Shown one piece after another: positions 51,601-59,199 of a DNA stretch of 64,000 nucleotides. The notes under the pieces were generated by a model. The model was given only the letters and a program-made list of their open reading frames with translations. It searched no databases and was not told the origin of the DNA. The translations under genes and the position numbers were made by a program. Source of the stretch: FEN-1191 sp031441585 (lineage in GTDB: Bacteria; Pseudomonadota; Gammaproteobacteria; Steroidobacterales; Steroidobacteraceae); assembly GCA_031441585.1 (NCBI GenBank), contig JANMWZ010000010.1:25270-89269 (forward strand). The letters run 5' to 3'. The stretch's first letter is position 1. Each line of letters starts with the position of its first letter.

Positions 51601-51623
51601 TATGACCACAAGTTATGGTCATA
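51601..51623. promoter_or_regulatory. Palindrome upstream of the Phd-VapC pair, likely operator
   Basis: TATGACCA (51601-51608) and TGGTCATA (51616-51623) form a perfect 8-bp inverted repeat around seven bases, 13 bases before the antitoxin ATG. A second small palindrome, TTATG-GT-CATAA, lies within it. Phd-type antitoxins repress their own promoters at such sites. Confidence 0.55.
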
Positions 51624-51636
51624 ACGAGATAACCGC

Positions 51637-51915
51637 ATGAGCATCCCCGCCGCCCTATTCAAAGCCGAATGTCTGAAACTGATGGATCAGGTCGAAAAAA
51701 CCCGCGAGCCCATTGTCATCACCAAGCATGGCAAGGCTGTGGCGCAGTTGGCGCCGGTATCTGCTGACCCCCAATCTCTGTTCGGTTATATGAAGAACAC
51801 CGTGAAAATGGCCGGCGATATTCTGGCTCCATCCGGAATTGCCTGGAGCGCGCTATCCGGTGATGAGGACCGTCTTTACGTGCGATCCGCCGCAAAGCCG
51901 GCCCGTAAAAAATGA
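51637..51915 (+). CDS. Phd/YefM family antitoxin
   Basis: 92 residues. The fold is recognisable in PAALFKAECLKLMDQVEK and EPIVITKHGKAVAQLAPV, the Phd/YefM DNA-binding strands. A C-terminal toxin-binding tail follows, with FGYMKNTVKMAGDILAP. The ORF overlaps the PIN toxin start (ATGA). It lies just downstream of the tRNA-Lys gene, inside the putative island. Confidence 0.88.
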   Translation: MSIPAALFKAECLKLMDQVEKTREPIVITKHGKAVAQLAPVSADPQSLFGYMKNTVKMAGDILAPSGIAWSALSGDEDRLYVRSAAKPARKK

Positions 51916-52328
51916 GCGCACTACTGCTCGATACATACATATGGCTGTGGTATGCCGAGGGTGTCAGCGAGCGCCTGGGCTCGACCAGCATCAAAAAACT
52001 GGATGAGGCTCGCAAGACCGATGGGCTGTGGGTGGCAGCCATTTCAGTATGGGAAATCGGCATCCTCCACGCCAAAGGAAGAATTCGCCTCTCGGCCCCG
52101 TTGCGGAACTGGATTGGCAAAGCACTGAGTCCGCCGGGAATTCAACTTATGCCTCTCGATGCGGACATTGCGGTGGAAAGTACTCTTTTGCCTGGGGAGC
52201 CTCACGGCGACCCGGCCGACAGATTTCTCATTGCCGCCGCTCGCACCAAGGGCGTGGTTCTGGCCACGCGCGACCTAGACATTGTTGAATACGGCAAAGC
52301 CGGGTTTGTACGCGTACTGGAATTGTGA
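51912..52328 (+). CDS. vapC: VapC-like PIN-domain toxin
   Basis: 138 residues. The acidic residues of the PIN active site are in LLLDTYIWLW (Asp7), ISVWEIGILHAKG (Glu) and DPADRFLIAAA (Asp), with a fourth in TRDLDIVEYG. PIN toxins cleave RNA, often initiator tRNA or rRNA. It is paired with the antitoxin directly upstream. Confidence 0.9.
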   Translation: MSALLLDTYIWLWYAEGVSERLGSTSIKKLDEARKTDGLWVAAISVWEIGILHAKGRIRLSAPLRNWIGKALSPPGIQLMPLDADIAVESTLLPGEPHGDPADRFLIAAARTKGVVLATRDLDIVEYGKAGFVRVLEL

Positions 52329-52381
52329 CGACTTAGGTCACTCTGTCGTTCTATACCCGGCAACCTGTGGAGATTCTTCAA

Positions 52382-52521
52382 TTGGCCACAATAGCCGGCG
52401 GATTGGCCACCTCTCATACACCAACGATCGGGTTTGCGCTCGATGCCAGCAAACGGCACGACCCGGTCTGGGCGCCGATCTTCGAGGGTTATCGGGAAGG
52501 CATCGACCGGCAGTGGGCGGC
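52382..52521 (+). pseudogene. 5' fragment of a class III extradiol (LigB-type) dioxygenase gene
   Basis: The frame reads LATIAGGLATSHTPTIGFAL, then DASKRHDPVWAPIFEGYRE. This is the N-terminus typical of LigB-type protocatechuate/gallate dioxygenase beta subunits (ATSHTPTIGFA and DPVWAPIFEGY). After about 47 residues the homology ends exactly where the convergent BKACE gene begins at 52522, and the remaining frame is antisense to BKACE. About 80 percent of the enzyme, including the later catalytic residues, is missing. The intact gene was probably cut by a deletion or insertion. Confidence 0.75.
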
Positions 52522-53436
52522 TCACGATTTTCGCGCGAAGGCCGTCAGCCCGAGTCGCTGGCGGACTTCGGCCGGGGTCAACACGCCCACGTTCATGCCG
52601 CGCAGGATGTCGACGGCCTTGCCCACCAGCGCTGCGTTGGTCGCCTTGACGCCACGCTCGAGGTACAGATTGTCCTCGAGTCCGACTCTGACGTTGCCTC
52701 CGGTCAATGCGGCCAGCGCCACGTAAGGCAGCTGATGGCTGCCGATGCCAAAGGTTGAGAACACCGCACCCGGCGGGAGATTGTTGATCATCGCCAGCAG
52801 GGTCTGTATGTCATCGGGAGCGCCGTAGGGAATCCCCATGCAGAACTGCAGCAGCATGGGTTCGTCAAGCAGGCCCTCATCCTTGAGCCGGCACGCTAAG
52901 CGGAGATGGCCGGTGTCGAACACCTCCAGTTCGGGCTTGACGCGCAGGGTGCGCAGCTGCCCAGCCATGGCGCGCAGCTGGTCGGGCGTATTGATCATGG
53001 TGTAGTTGCCTTCGCCAAAGCTCATCGAGCCGCAATCCAGCGTACAGATCTCTGGTCGCAGCTCCTCCACATGCGCCAGGCGCTCACGCACGCCGCACAG
53101 GTCCGTGCCAGCGGCATCGTACGGCAGAGGTTGAGCGATGGAGCCGATGGTGAAGTCGCCGCCGAAACCCACGGTGAGGTTGAGCACGACATCCACCCCG
53201 GAGGCGCGGATCGTCCCGACCACCTCCCGAAACAGCGCGGTGTCGCGCGAGTGGGCTCCGCTCTTCGGGTCGCGGACATGGATGTGAACCACGGCCGCGC
53301 CCGCGCGGGCCGCCTCGATCGCCGCTGCGGCGATCTGCTGTGGACTGACGGGCACATGCGGGTTCCTGGCGGCAGTGTCGGCACTACCTGTGAGCGCACA
53401 GGTAATGAAAACGCTCTGGCTCGGTGTCAATGGCAT
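52522..53436 (-). CDS. BKACE family enzyme (3-keto-5-aminohexanoate cleavage enzyme-like, DUF849)
   Basis: 304 residues from ATG 53436, with GAGGAGGGG upstream. The frame is open further upstream but is antisense to the divergent gene. Family signatures are FITCALTGS at the N-terminus, the metal-binding VVHIHVRDPKSG, LNLTVGFGGDF, PEICTLDCGSMSFG, LEVFDTGHL and GGNVRVGLEDNLY. BKACEs condense a beta-keto acid with acetyl-CoA and release acetoacetate plus a new acyl-CoA. The neighbouring divergent aminotransferase could make the beta-keto acid. Confidence 0.88.
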   Translation of the reverse strand: MPLTPSQSVFITCALTGSADTAARNPHVPVSPQQIAAAAIEAARAGAAVVHIHVRDPKSGAHSRDTALFREVVGTIRASGVDVVLNLTVGFGGDFTIGSIAQPLPYDAAGTDLCGVRERLAHVEELRPEICTLDCGSMSFGEGNYTMINTPDQLRAMAGQLRTLRVKPELEVFDTGHLRLACRLKDEGLLDEPMLLQFCMGIPYGAPDDIQTLLAMINNLPPGAVFSTFGIGSHQLPYVALAALTGGNVRVGLEDNLYLERGVKATNAALVGKAVDILRGMNVGVLTPAEVRQRLGLTAFARKS

Positions 53437-53516
53437 GGGCCCCTCCTCTCGGGATTGACATGTCATTCGTCTGTCAGGAGTATGAAGCAGATGGGGCCAG
53501 ACCTGAATTGCAGTAA

Positions 53517-54890
53517 ATGGCTGTGAGCGTGCGCGACCCGGCCTGGGATCCTGCCGCCGATGCGCCGTTCGGTCTGCCACGCATCGCGTGGGGGCGCGGC
53601 TCGTATGTGTACGATGCGACCGGCAAGCGCTATCTGGATGCTTCCGGCGGTCCCGCCGTGTTCTGTCTGGGTCACGCGCATCCAGAGGTCAACGAGGCGA
53701 TTGAGCGGCAGCTGCGGCGCGTCGCCCACGGTTACCGTTATACCTTCAGCAGCGATGCGCTCGAGGAGCTGCAGGCGCTGATTGCTGCGGCGTGCGGCGC
53801 CGAGCTGGGCGCGATGGTGTTTGTGTCCGGGGGGTCCGAGGCAGTGGAGTCCGCACTCAAGATTGCCCTGCAATACCACAGCGCACGCGGCGAGCAGTCG
53901 CGCCGCCGCTTCATCTCGCGGCGCCGGTCGTGGCACGGCAATACACTCGGAGCGCTGTCGGTATCGGACTTCCTCGCCCGCCGCGCGCCATTTGAGGGGG
54001 CGCTGATCGAGGCATCGTTTCTCTCGAGCGTGAACGCCTATCGGCCGCCGCCGGGTGTCAGCGGCGCAGAGCTCGCCAGTGTCTGTGCCGCCGAGCTCGA
54101 GACGGAGATCGAACGGCTCGGTGCGTCGCAGGTGGCGGCCTTCATCTTTGAGCCCGTGGTCGGGGCCGCCGGTGGCGTCGTGCCGGCACCTGCCGGATAC
54201 GCGGCACTGATCCGTGACATCTGCGATCGCCACGGCGTGCTAATGATCGCCGATGAGGTCATGTGTGGGTCGGGTCGCACGGGTACCTGGCGTGCCCTCG
54301 AGCATGACGGGGTCGTGCCCGATGTGATGGCGGTTGCGAAAGGGCTCGGTGGTGGCTATGTGCCGCTGGGCGCAACCCTCATGCGTCGACGGGTCGCAGA
54401 GGTACTGACAGCGGTGGATGGGGGGCCGCTTACGGGGCACACCTTCACCGGCCACACCGCTGCCTGCGCCGCGGGAGTCGCGGTGCAGACCATCATCCGG
54501 CGTGATCGCCTGCTCGAACGGGTCGCCACCAGTGGCGCCGCCCTGCTCCTGGAACTCAGGCGGTGCCTGGCCCCGATCGAGGCGGTGGGCGATGTGCGCG
54601 GGCGAGGGCATTTCATCGGCGTCGAGCTGGTTGCCGATCGCGCGACACGGGCGCCATTTCCAGCGAGTCTGGGTCTCGCTGCCCGCATCGGCAGGGCCGC
54701 TGCGGCTGAAGGGCTGCTGTGTTACCCGGTCGGGGGGAATGTCGACGGTGTCAGCGGCGACGCCATCATCCTCGCGCCGGCATTCAATTCAAGCGCCGCG
54801 GAGTTTGATGAAATTTGCGGGCTGTTTACCCGCGCTGTACGCACGGCCGTGGCGAGCCTCCCGGCTGGCGCTGACGCGGCGCGCGAGTGA
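53517..54890 (+). CDS. Class III pyridoxal-phosphate aminotransferase
   Basis: 457 residues. Features include the cofactor-binding SGGSEAVESALKIALQYH, the aspartate contact LMIADEVMCGSGRTG, the Schiff-base Lys in VMAVAKGLGGGYVPLGA, and GHTFTGHTAACAAG in the substrate-binding half. Ornithine/beta-alanine/GABA-type enzymes share this pattern. The start at ATG 53517 has a weak ribosome site; GTG 53523 is possible. Divergent from BKACE, with an 80-base gap that holds a TGACATGTCA palindrome (53456-53465). Confidence 0.9.
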   Translation: MAVSVRDPAWDPAADAPFGLPRIAWGRGSYVYDATGKRYLDASGGPAVFCLGHAHPEVNEAIERQLRRVAHGYRYTFSSDALEELQALIAAACGAELGAMVFVSGGSEAVESALKIALQYHSARGEQSRRRFISRRRSWHGNTLGALSVSDFLARRAPFEGALIEASFLSSVNAYRPPPGVSGAELASVCAAELETEIERLGASQVAAFIFEPVVGAAGGVVPAPAGYAALIRDICDRHGVLMIADEVMCGSGRTGTWRALEHDGVVPDVMAVAKGLGGGYVPLGATLMRRRVAEVLTAVDGGPLTGHTFTGHTAACAAGVAVQTIIRRDRLLERVATSGAALLLELRRCLAPIEAVGDVRGRGHFIGVELVADRATRAPFPASLGLAARIGRAAAAEGLLCYPVGGNVDGVSGDAIILAPAFNSSAAEFDEICGLFTRAVRTAVASLPAGADAARE

Positions 54891-54924
54891 CCATGCCGCT
54901 ATCGCCAACCTGTAGAGTGGTCGC

Positions 54925-55611
54925 TTGAAACACCTGTTTACAACGCTAAGATGCTGCGCCGTCTTGATCGTCATTCCGTTGATCAGTGCGGCGACTCCTG
55001 ACAGCGCGCAGCGCGCCGCCGAGCAGGAATACGCGGCGGCGCTTCGACGACTGCCCAACCTGACCCGCGGGCGCGATCTGTTTGCCACCTGCGCGACATG
55101 TCATGGCAGCGATGGTTCAGGAGTCGAGGACGGATCGATACCGGCGATTGCTGGGCAGTATTTTGCCGTGATCGTCAAGCAACTGACTGACTTCCACAAT
55201 GCCAGGCGTTGGAACATCCGCATGGGCAAGGTGCTCTATCCGCTGCATATCACCAGCGCCGCTGATTTTGCCGATGTCGCCGCGTATATCAGTCGTCTGC
55301 CACGCCACGCCACCCATGATGTTGGCGATGGCAGCGCGCTGATGGCCGGGACCGGCGCCTATTTTGCAGCCTGTGAGAGCTGCCACGGTGCGATCGGCGC
55401 GGGCGCCGAGTTGAATCTGACGCCGCGCCTCGGTGGCCAGCACTATCGCTACCTGGTGCGTCAGATCCGTAACGCCGGTGTTCAATGGCGGCCCAATATG
55501 AGTTCGCAACACGAACGACTGGTGCGCAAGCTGACGTCGGAGCAGATTGACGGCGTCGCTGATTACCTGTCGAGACTCGATCCGAATCTAAGGCCGACGG
55601 GAGTGCGATAA
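54925..55611 (+). CDS. Di-haem cytochrome c (c4-like)
   Basis: 228 residues from TTG 54925. A signal peptide (MKHLFTTLRCCAVLIVIPLISA) is followed by two haem-binding motifs, FATCATCHGSDG and FAACESCHGAIG. Candidate axial Met residues lie in IRMGKVLYPL and RPNMSSQ. Two similar halves of about 90 residues are typical of cytochrome c4, an electron carrier on the periplasmic side. It sits 34 bases past the aminotransferase gene but does not look functionally linked to it. Confidence 0.9.
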   Translation: MKHLFTTLRCCAVLIVIPLISAATPDSAQRAAEQEYAAALRRLPNLTRGRDLFATCATCHGSDGSGVEDGSIPAIAGQYFAVIVKQLTDFHNARRWNIRMGKVLYPLHITSAADFADVAAYISRLPRHATHDVGDGSALMAGTGAYFAACESCHGAIGAGAELNLTPRLGGQHYRYLVRQIRNAGVQWRPNMSSQHERLVRKLTSEQIDGVADYLSRLDPNLRPTGVR

Positions 55612-55636
55612 GCGGCGTGCAGGCTGTATTGTTTAC

Positions 55637-55676
55637 ATATGACTGGAATAAAGTCGAGACTTTATTCCAGTCATAT
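55637..55676. repeat. 40-bp near-perfect palindrome upstream of the ATPase gene
   Basis: Two perfectly complementary 19-base arms (55637-55655 and 55658-55676) flank a two-base centre. Each arm contains a shorter inverted repeat, GACT-7-AGTC (GACTGGAATAAAGTC). The sequence is AT-rich in a GC-rich region and lies 14 bases before the ATPase GTG, after the cytochrome c stop at 55611. It could be an operator, a hairpin terminator without a T-tract, or a recombination or mobile-element end. Confidence 0.85.
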
Positions 55677-55690
55677 AGTAGAATTCAGGT

Positions 55691-56881
55691 GTGCGTTACA
55701 TAGCCCAGCCAGTGTCCACGGCACTTGCCGACCGCAAGATGGCCTTCATCGCCGGCCCGCGGCAGGTAGGCAAAACGACGTTTGCGAAAAGTCTGTTGCG
55801 CGATCCCGCTGTGGCCTATTTTACCTGGGATCTGGAAACTCACCGACACCGCATCCTGCGAGCGCCCAGCGATTTTTGGCCGCCCGGAACTGTGCAGCGC
55901 ATCGTGCTGGACGAGATCCACAAGTACCCACGCTGGAAACGGCTACTGAAGGGCTTGTTCGACACGCGAGGCGACGATGTAGAGATCATTGTCACTGGCA
56001 GCGGCCGGCTAGACGTCTACCAGAAAGGCGGTGATTCGCTGCTGGGCAGGTTCGACCTGAATCGACTGCACCCGTTTACCGTGGGTGAGCTGCTGGCCAA
56101 CGGACGACAGCAGGTACCGCTGCCCGAAGAATTCGCACTGCGGCTGGGGCAGCGGGAGAAGATCGTCGGTGCAGCAGAGGCCTTTGAGCGGATTGAGCGC
56201 TTCACGGGTTTCCCTGAGCCGCTGTTTGCGGGTCGCATGGACAAATTGCGCCGTTGGCGCCGAACCCGACGCGAGCTGGTACTGCGCGAAGATCTGCGAG
56301 ATCTGACACGTATTCGCGAGTTAGGCCTGATCGATCAGCTTGCAGACCTGCTGCCGGAACGTATCGGCAGCCCGCTGTCCGTCAATGCCTTGCGCGAAGA
56401 TCTCGGCGTGGCTTTTGATACGGCCCGCAGCTGGCTCGAGACGCTGCAGCGACTGTACTACCTGTTCGAGTTGCGGCCGTTCGCCGGCAAACTCGCCCGG
56501 ACGCTGCGTCGCGAGGCGAAAGTCTATCTGTTTGATCACTCGCTGATAGTCGATCCGGGCGCCCGATTCGAGAATCTGGTTGCGTTGCACTTTCGCAAAC
56601 TGGTTGACGTGTGGAACGATCGCGGTGACGGGGATTTCGCGCTTTGGTACGTGCGCGACAAGGAGCGTCGTGAGGTGGACTTCCTGATCACTGAGCAGCG
56701 CAAGCCGTGGTTGCTGGCCGAGACCAAACTATCAGATGCCGAGATCAGTCCGGCGCTCCGCCACTACAAGCGGCAGTTTGCAGTGCCGCATGCCGTACAG
56801 ATTGTCAGGACAGGCGTCGCAGCCCATAGTTCCGATGGTATTTTTGTCGCTCCGGCAGGCGATTTTCTCGCTTTGCTGTAA
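55691..56881 (+). CDS. AAA-family ATPase with DUF4143 domain
   Basis: 396 residues from GTG 55691. Walker A is IAGPRQVGKTTFAKSLL and Walker B is RIVLDEIHKYPRWK. A sensor region (IIVTGSGRLDVY) and a long middle winged-helix region follow. The C-terminal DUF4143 part has a PD-(D/E)XK-like stretch (EVDFLITEQRKPWLLAETKLS), a nuclease-like fold. Such proteins are widespread, often in accessory DNA, and their role is unclear. It is the last gene before the right-hand tRNA-like repeat, starting only five bases after its stop. Confidence 0.88.
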   Translation: MRYIAQPVSTALADRKMAFIAGPRQVGKTTFAKSLLRDPAVAYFTWDLETHRHRILRAPSDFWPPGTVQRIVLDEIHKYPRWKRLLKGLFDTRGDDVEIIVTGSGRLDVYQKGGDSLLGRFDLNRLHPFTVGELLANGRQQVPLPEEFALRLGQREKIVGAAEAFERIERFTGFPEPLFAGRMDKLRRWRRTRRELVLREDLRDLTRIRELGLIDQLADLLPERIGSPLSVNALREDLGVAFDTARSWLETLQRLYYLFELRPFAGKLARTLRREAKVYLFDHSLIVDPGARFENLVALHFRKLVDVWNDRGDGDFALWYVRDKERREVDFLITEQRKPWLLAETKLSDAEISPALRHYKRQFAVPHAVQIVRTGVAAHSSDGIFVAPAGDFLALL

Positions 56882-56885
56882 CCTA

Positions 56886-56907
56886 GAGTCCCACCCGACT
56901 TACCATT
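56886..56907 (+). repeat. Right copy of an attachment-like direct repeat (degenerate tRNA-Lys 3' end)
   Basis: It matches the tRNA-Lys 3' end at 51418-51439 in 19 of 22 bases, in the same orientation, and includes the ACCA equivalent. The left part of the tRNA is not repeated, as expected for an integrase core site. The enclosed segment is about 5.5 kb. Confidence 0.6.
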
Positions 56908-56942
56908 TGATGCAGAGGACGTCAGCTTCTGCGAGGGCAGCG

Positions 56943-58136
56943 ATGAAAGCGGCAGCGTTTGAAAGCACGGCGGCCCTGGCGCTCAGCGAGCTGCGCGAGC
57001 AGGGGTTGATCAAGTCCGAGCGCCAGCTCGGCTCCCCGCAAGGCGCGCTTATCAGCGTCGGCGAGCGGCGCGAGGTGATCAATCTGTGTGCGAATAACTA
57101 CCTGGGCCTGGCCAATCACCCGGCCGTGATCGCGGCCGCGCACCGCGCCCTCGATGAGTACGGCTATGGCATGGCCTCAGTACGCTTCATCTGCGGCACG
57201 CACGAGCTGCACCGTGAGCTCGAAACCCGACTCGCGGCGTTTCTGGGGACCGAGGATACGATCCTGTATTCGTCCTGCTTTGATGCCAACGGTGGCCTGT
57301 TTGAGACCCTGCTCGGCGAGCAGGACGCCGTGATTTCCGATTCCCTCAATCATGCCTCGATCATCGATGGCATCCGCCTGTGCAAGGCGCAGAAATATCG
57401 CTATGCCAATGCAGATCTGGCCAGCCTTGAAGAACAGTTGCGCGCCGCGGCGGGCGCGCGCACGCGGCTGATTGTGACCGATGGCGTATTTTCCATGGAC
57501 GGCACCTTTGCGCCACTGGCCGGAATCTGCGCGCTCGCCGAGCGCCATGACGCACTCGTCGTCGTGGACGATTCGCATGCCACCGGGTTCATCGGCGCGC
57601 ACGGCCGCGGCACGCCCGAGCGTGCCGGCGTCATGGAACGTATCGACCTGCTCACCGGCACTTTTGGCAAGGCGCTCGGCGGTGCGGCGGGCGGCTATGT
57701 CTCCGGTCGGCGCTCGGCGATTGACTGGCTGCGCCAGCGCTCGCGCCCCTATCTGTTTTCGAATTCCATTCCACCAATGATCGCCGCGACGACCCTGCGC
57801 GTGCTTGAGCTCGTCCAGGAGGGCGATGCATTGCGCGCGCAGCTCACCTGCAATGCCCGGCAGTTTCGCGCCGACCTGAGCGGGGCAGGTTTTACGCTGA
57901 TTCCGGGCGAGCACCCGATCATTCCCGTGATGCTGGGGGATGCGACGCTGGCAGCGCGCATGGCCGATCGACTGCTGGAGCTGGGCGTGTATGTCATTGG
58001 TTTTTCTTTTCCCGTGGTGCCCAAAGGACAGGCGCGCATCCGTACCCAGTTGAGCGCCGCTCATACGGCCGAGCAACTTGCACATGCCGTACAGGCGTTC
58101 ACGACGGCCGGGCGCGAACTCGGACTGCTGCGTTGA
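56943..58136 (+). CDS. kbl: Glycine C-acetyltransferase (2-amino-3-ketobutyrate CoA ligase)
   Basis: 397 residues from ATG 56943; ATG 56910 is also in frame, and the open frame back to 56736 is antisense-like within the ATPase gene. Key features are NLCANNYLGLANHPAVI, GMASVRFICGTHELHRELE, the aspartate contact VVDDSHATGFIG, and the PLP Lys in LLTGTFGKALGGAAGG. It converts 2-amino-3-ketobutyrate plus CoA to glycine and acetyl-CoA. It is the first gene of a threonine-degradation operon with tdh. Confidence 0.94.
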   Translation: MKAAAFESTAALALSELREQGLIKSERQLGSPQGALISVGERREVINLCANNYLGLANHPAVIAAAHRALDEYGYGMASVRFICGTHELHRELETRLAAFLGTEDTILYSSCFDANGGLFETLLGEQDAVISDSLNHASIIDGIRLCKAQKYRYANADLASLEEQLRAAAGARTRLIVTDGVFSMDGTFAPLAGICALAERHDALVVVDDSHATGFIGAHGRGTPERAGVMERIDLLTGTFGKALGGAAGGYVSGRRSAIDWLRQRSRPYLFSNSIPPMIAATTLRVLELVQEGDALRAQLTCNARQFRADLSGAGFTLIPGEHPIIPVMLGDATLAARMADRLLELGVYVIGFSFPVVPKGQARIRTQLSAAHTAEQLAHAVQAFTTAGRELGLLR

Positions 58137-58164
58137 AAGTCGGTTAGTTATTCGAGGGCTCAGC

Positions 58165-59199
58165 ATGAAAGCACTGGTCAAGGCGAAGGCGGAGAAAGGC
58201 ATCTGGATGCAGGATGTGCCCATGCCCGCCTACGGGCACAACGATGTGCTGATCCGCATGAACAAGACAGCGATTTGCGGCACCGACATGCACATCTGGC
58301 ATTGGGACGAGTGGGCGCAGCGCACCATCAAGGTGCCTACCGTCGCGGGCCACGAGTATGCCGGCGAGATCGTCGCCATGGGCAGTGAGGTCACGGGGCT
58401 CGAGATCGGCAATCGGGTCTCGGGCGAAGGGCACATTACCTGCGGCCATTGCCGCAATTGCCGCGCCGGGCGGCGGCACCTGTGTCGCAATACCGTGGGT
58501 GTGGGCGTCAATCGCGATGGCTGTTTCGCCGAGTACATGTCCCTGCCAGCGAGCAACATCTTCAAGTTGCCCGCGGTCATCAGCGATGAGATCGCCTCGA
58601 TACTCGATCCGCTCGGCAATGCGACGCATACGGCCCTGTCCTTCAATCTGGTGGGCGAAGATGTGTTGATCACCGGCGCCGGGCCGATCGGCGTCATGGC
58701 CGTGGCCATCGCCCGTTTCGTGGGCAGCCGGCACGTGGTGATCACCGATGTGAATCCCTACCGGCTGCGGTTGGCGGAGAAACTCGGCGCCTCAAAGGCC
58801 CTGGACGCCCGCAGCGAAAAACTCGATGACGCCATGAAAGATCTGCAGATGGAGGAGGGCTTCGATGTGGGCCTCGAGATGTCCGGCGTGCCCTCGGCGT
58901 TTCGTGACATGCTGCGCACCATGAATCACGGCGGCAACGTGGCACTGCTGGGCATCATGCCGCAGGACACGGGCATTCACTGGGACGAAGTCATCTTCAA
59001 GGGTCTGGTACTCAAGGGTGTTTACGGTCGCGAGATGTTCGAGACCTGGTACAAGATGGCGAGCATGCTGCAGAGCGGACTCGACATCTCCGGCGTTATT
59101 ACCCATCGCATCCCGATTGCCGATTACCAGTCTGGTTTTGAGACCATGGCTTCCGGGCAGAGCGGCAAGATCATCATGGACTGGAGTGCCCTGCGATGA
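58165..59199 (+). CDS. tdh: L-threonine 3-dehydrogenase
   Basis: 344 residues from ATG 58165. The zinc-alcohol-dehydrogenase pattern is full: catalytic ligands in AICGTDMHIWHWDEW and AGHEYAGEIVAMG, and structural zinc in CGHCRNCRAGRRHLC. The NAD site is VLITGAGPIGVMAVAIARFVG. It oxidises threonine to 2-amino-3-ketobutyrate, the substrate of Kbl. It overlaps sdaA by four bases (ATGA). Confidence 0.95.
   Translation: MKALVKAKAEKGIWMQDVPMPAYGHNDVLIRMNKTAICGTDMHIWHWDEWAQRTIKVPTVAGHEYAGEIVAMGSEVTGLEIGNRVSGEGHITCGHCRNCRAGRRHLCRNTVGVGVNRDGCFAEYMSLPASNIFKLPAVISDEIASILDPLGNATHTALSFNLVGEDVLITGAGPIGVMAVAIARFVGSRHVVITDVNPYRLRLAEKLGASKALDARSEKLDDAMKDLQMEEGFDVGLEMSGVPSAFRDMLRTMNHGGNVALLGIMPQDTGIHWDEVIFKGLVLKGVYGREMFETWYKMASMLQSGLDISGVITHRIPIADYQSGFETMASGQSGKIIMDWSALR

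Noticed and set aside
51335..51622. Minus-strand frame containing GARTHDQRLKRALLYRLSY
   Set aside because: This is the well-known spurious translation antisense to a tRNA-Lys gene, not a protein.
56736..56942. N-terminal extension of Kbl
   Set aside because: The extra residues overlap the ATPase gene in another frame; ATG 56943 gives the family length.
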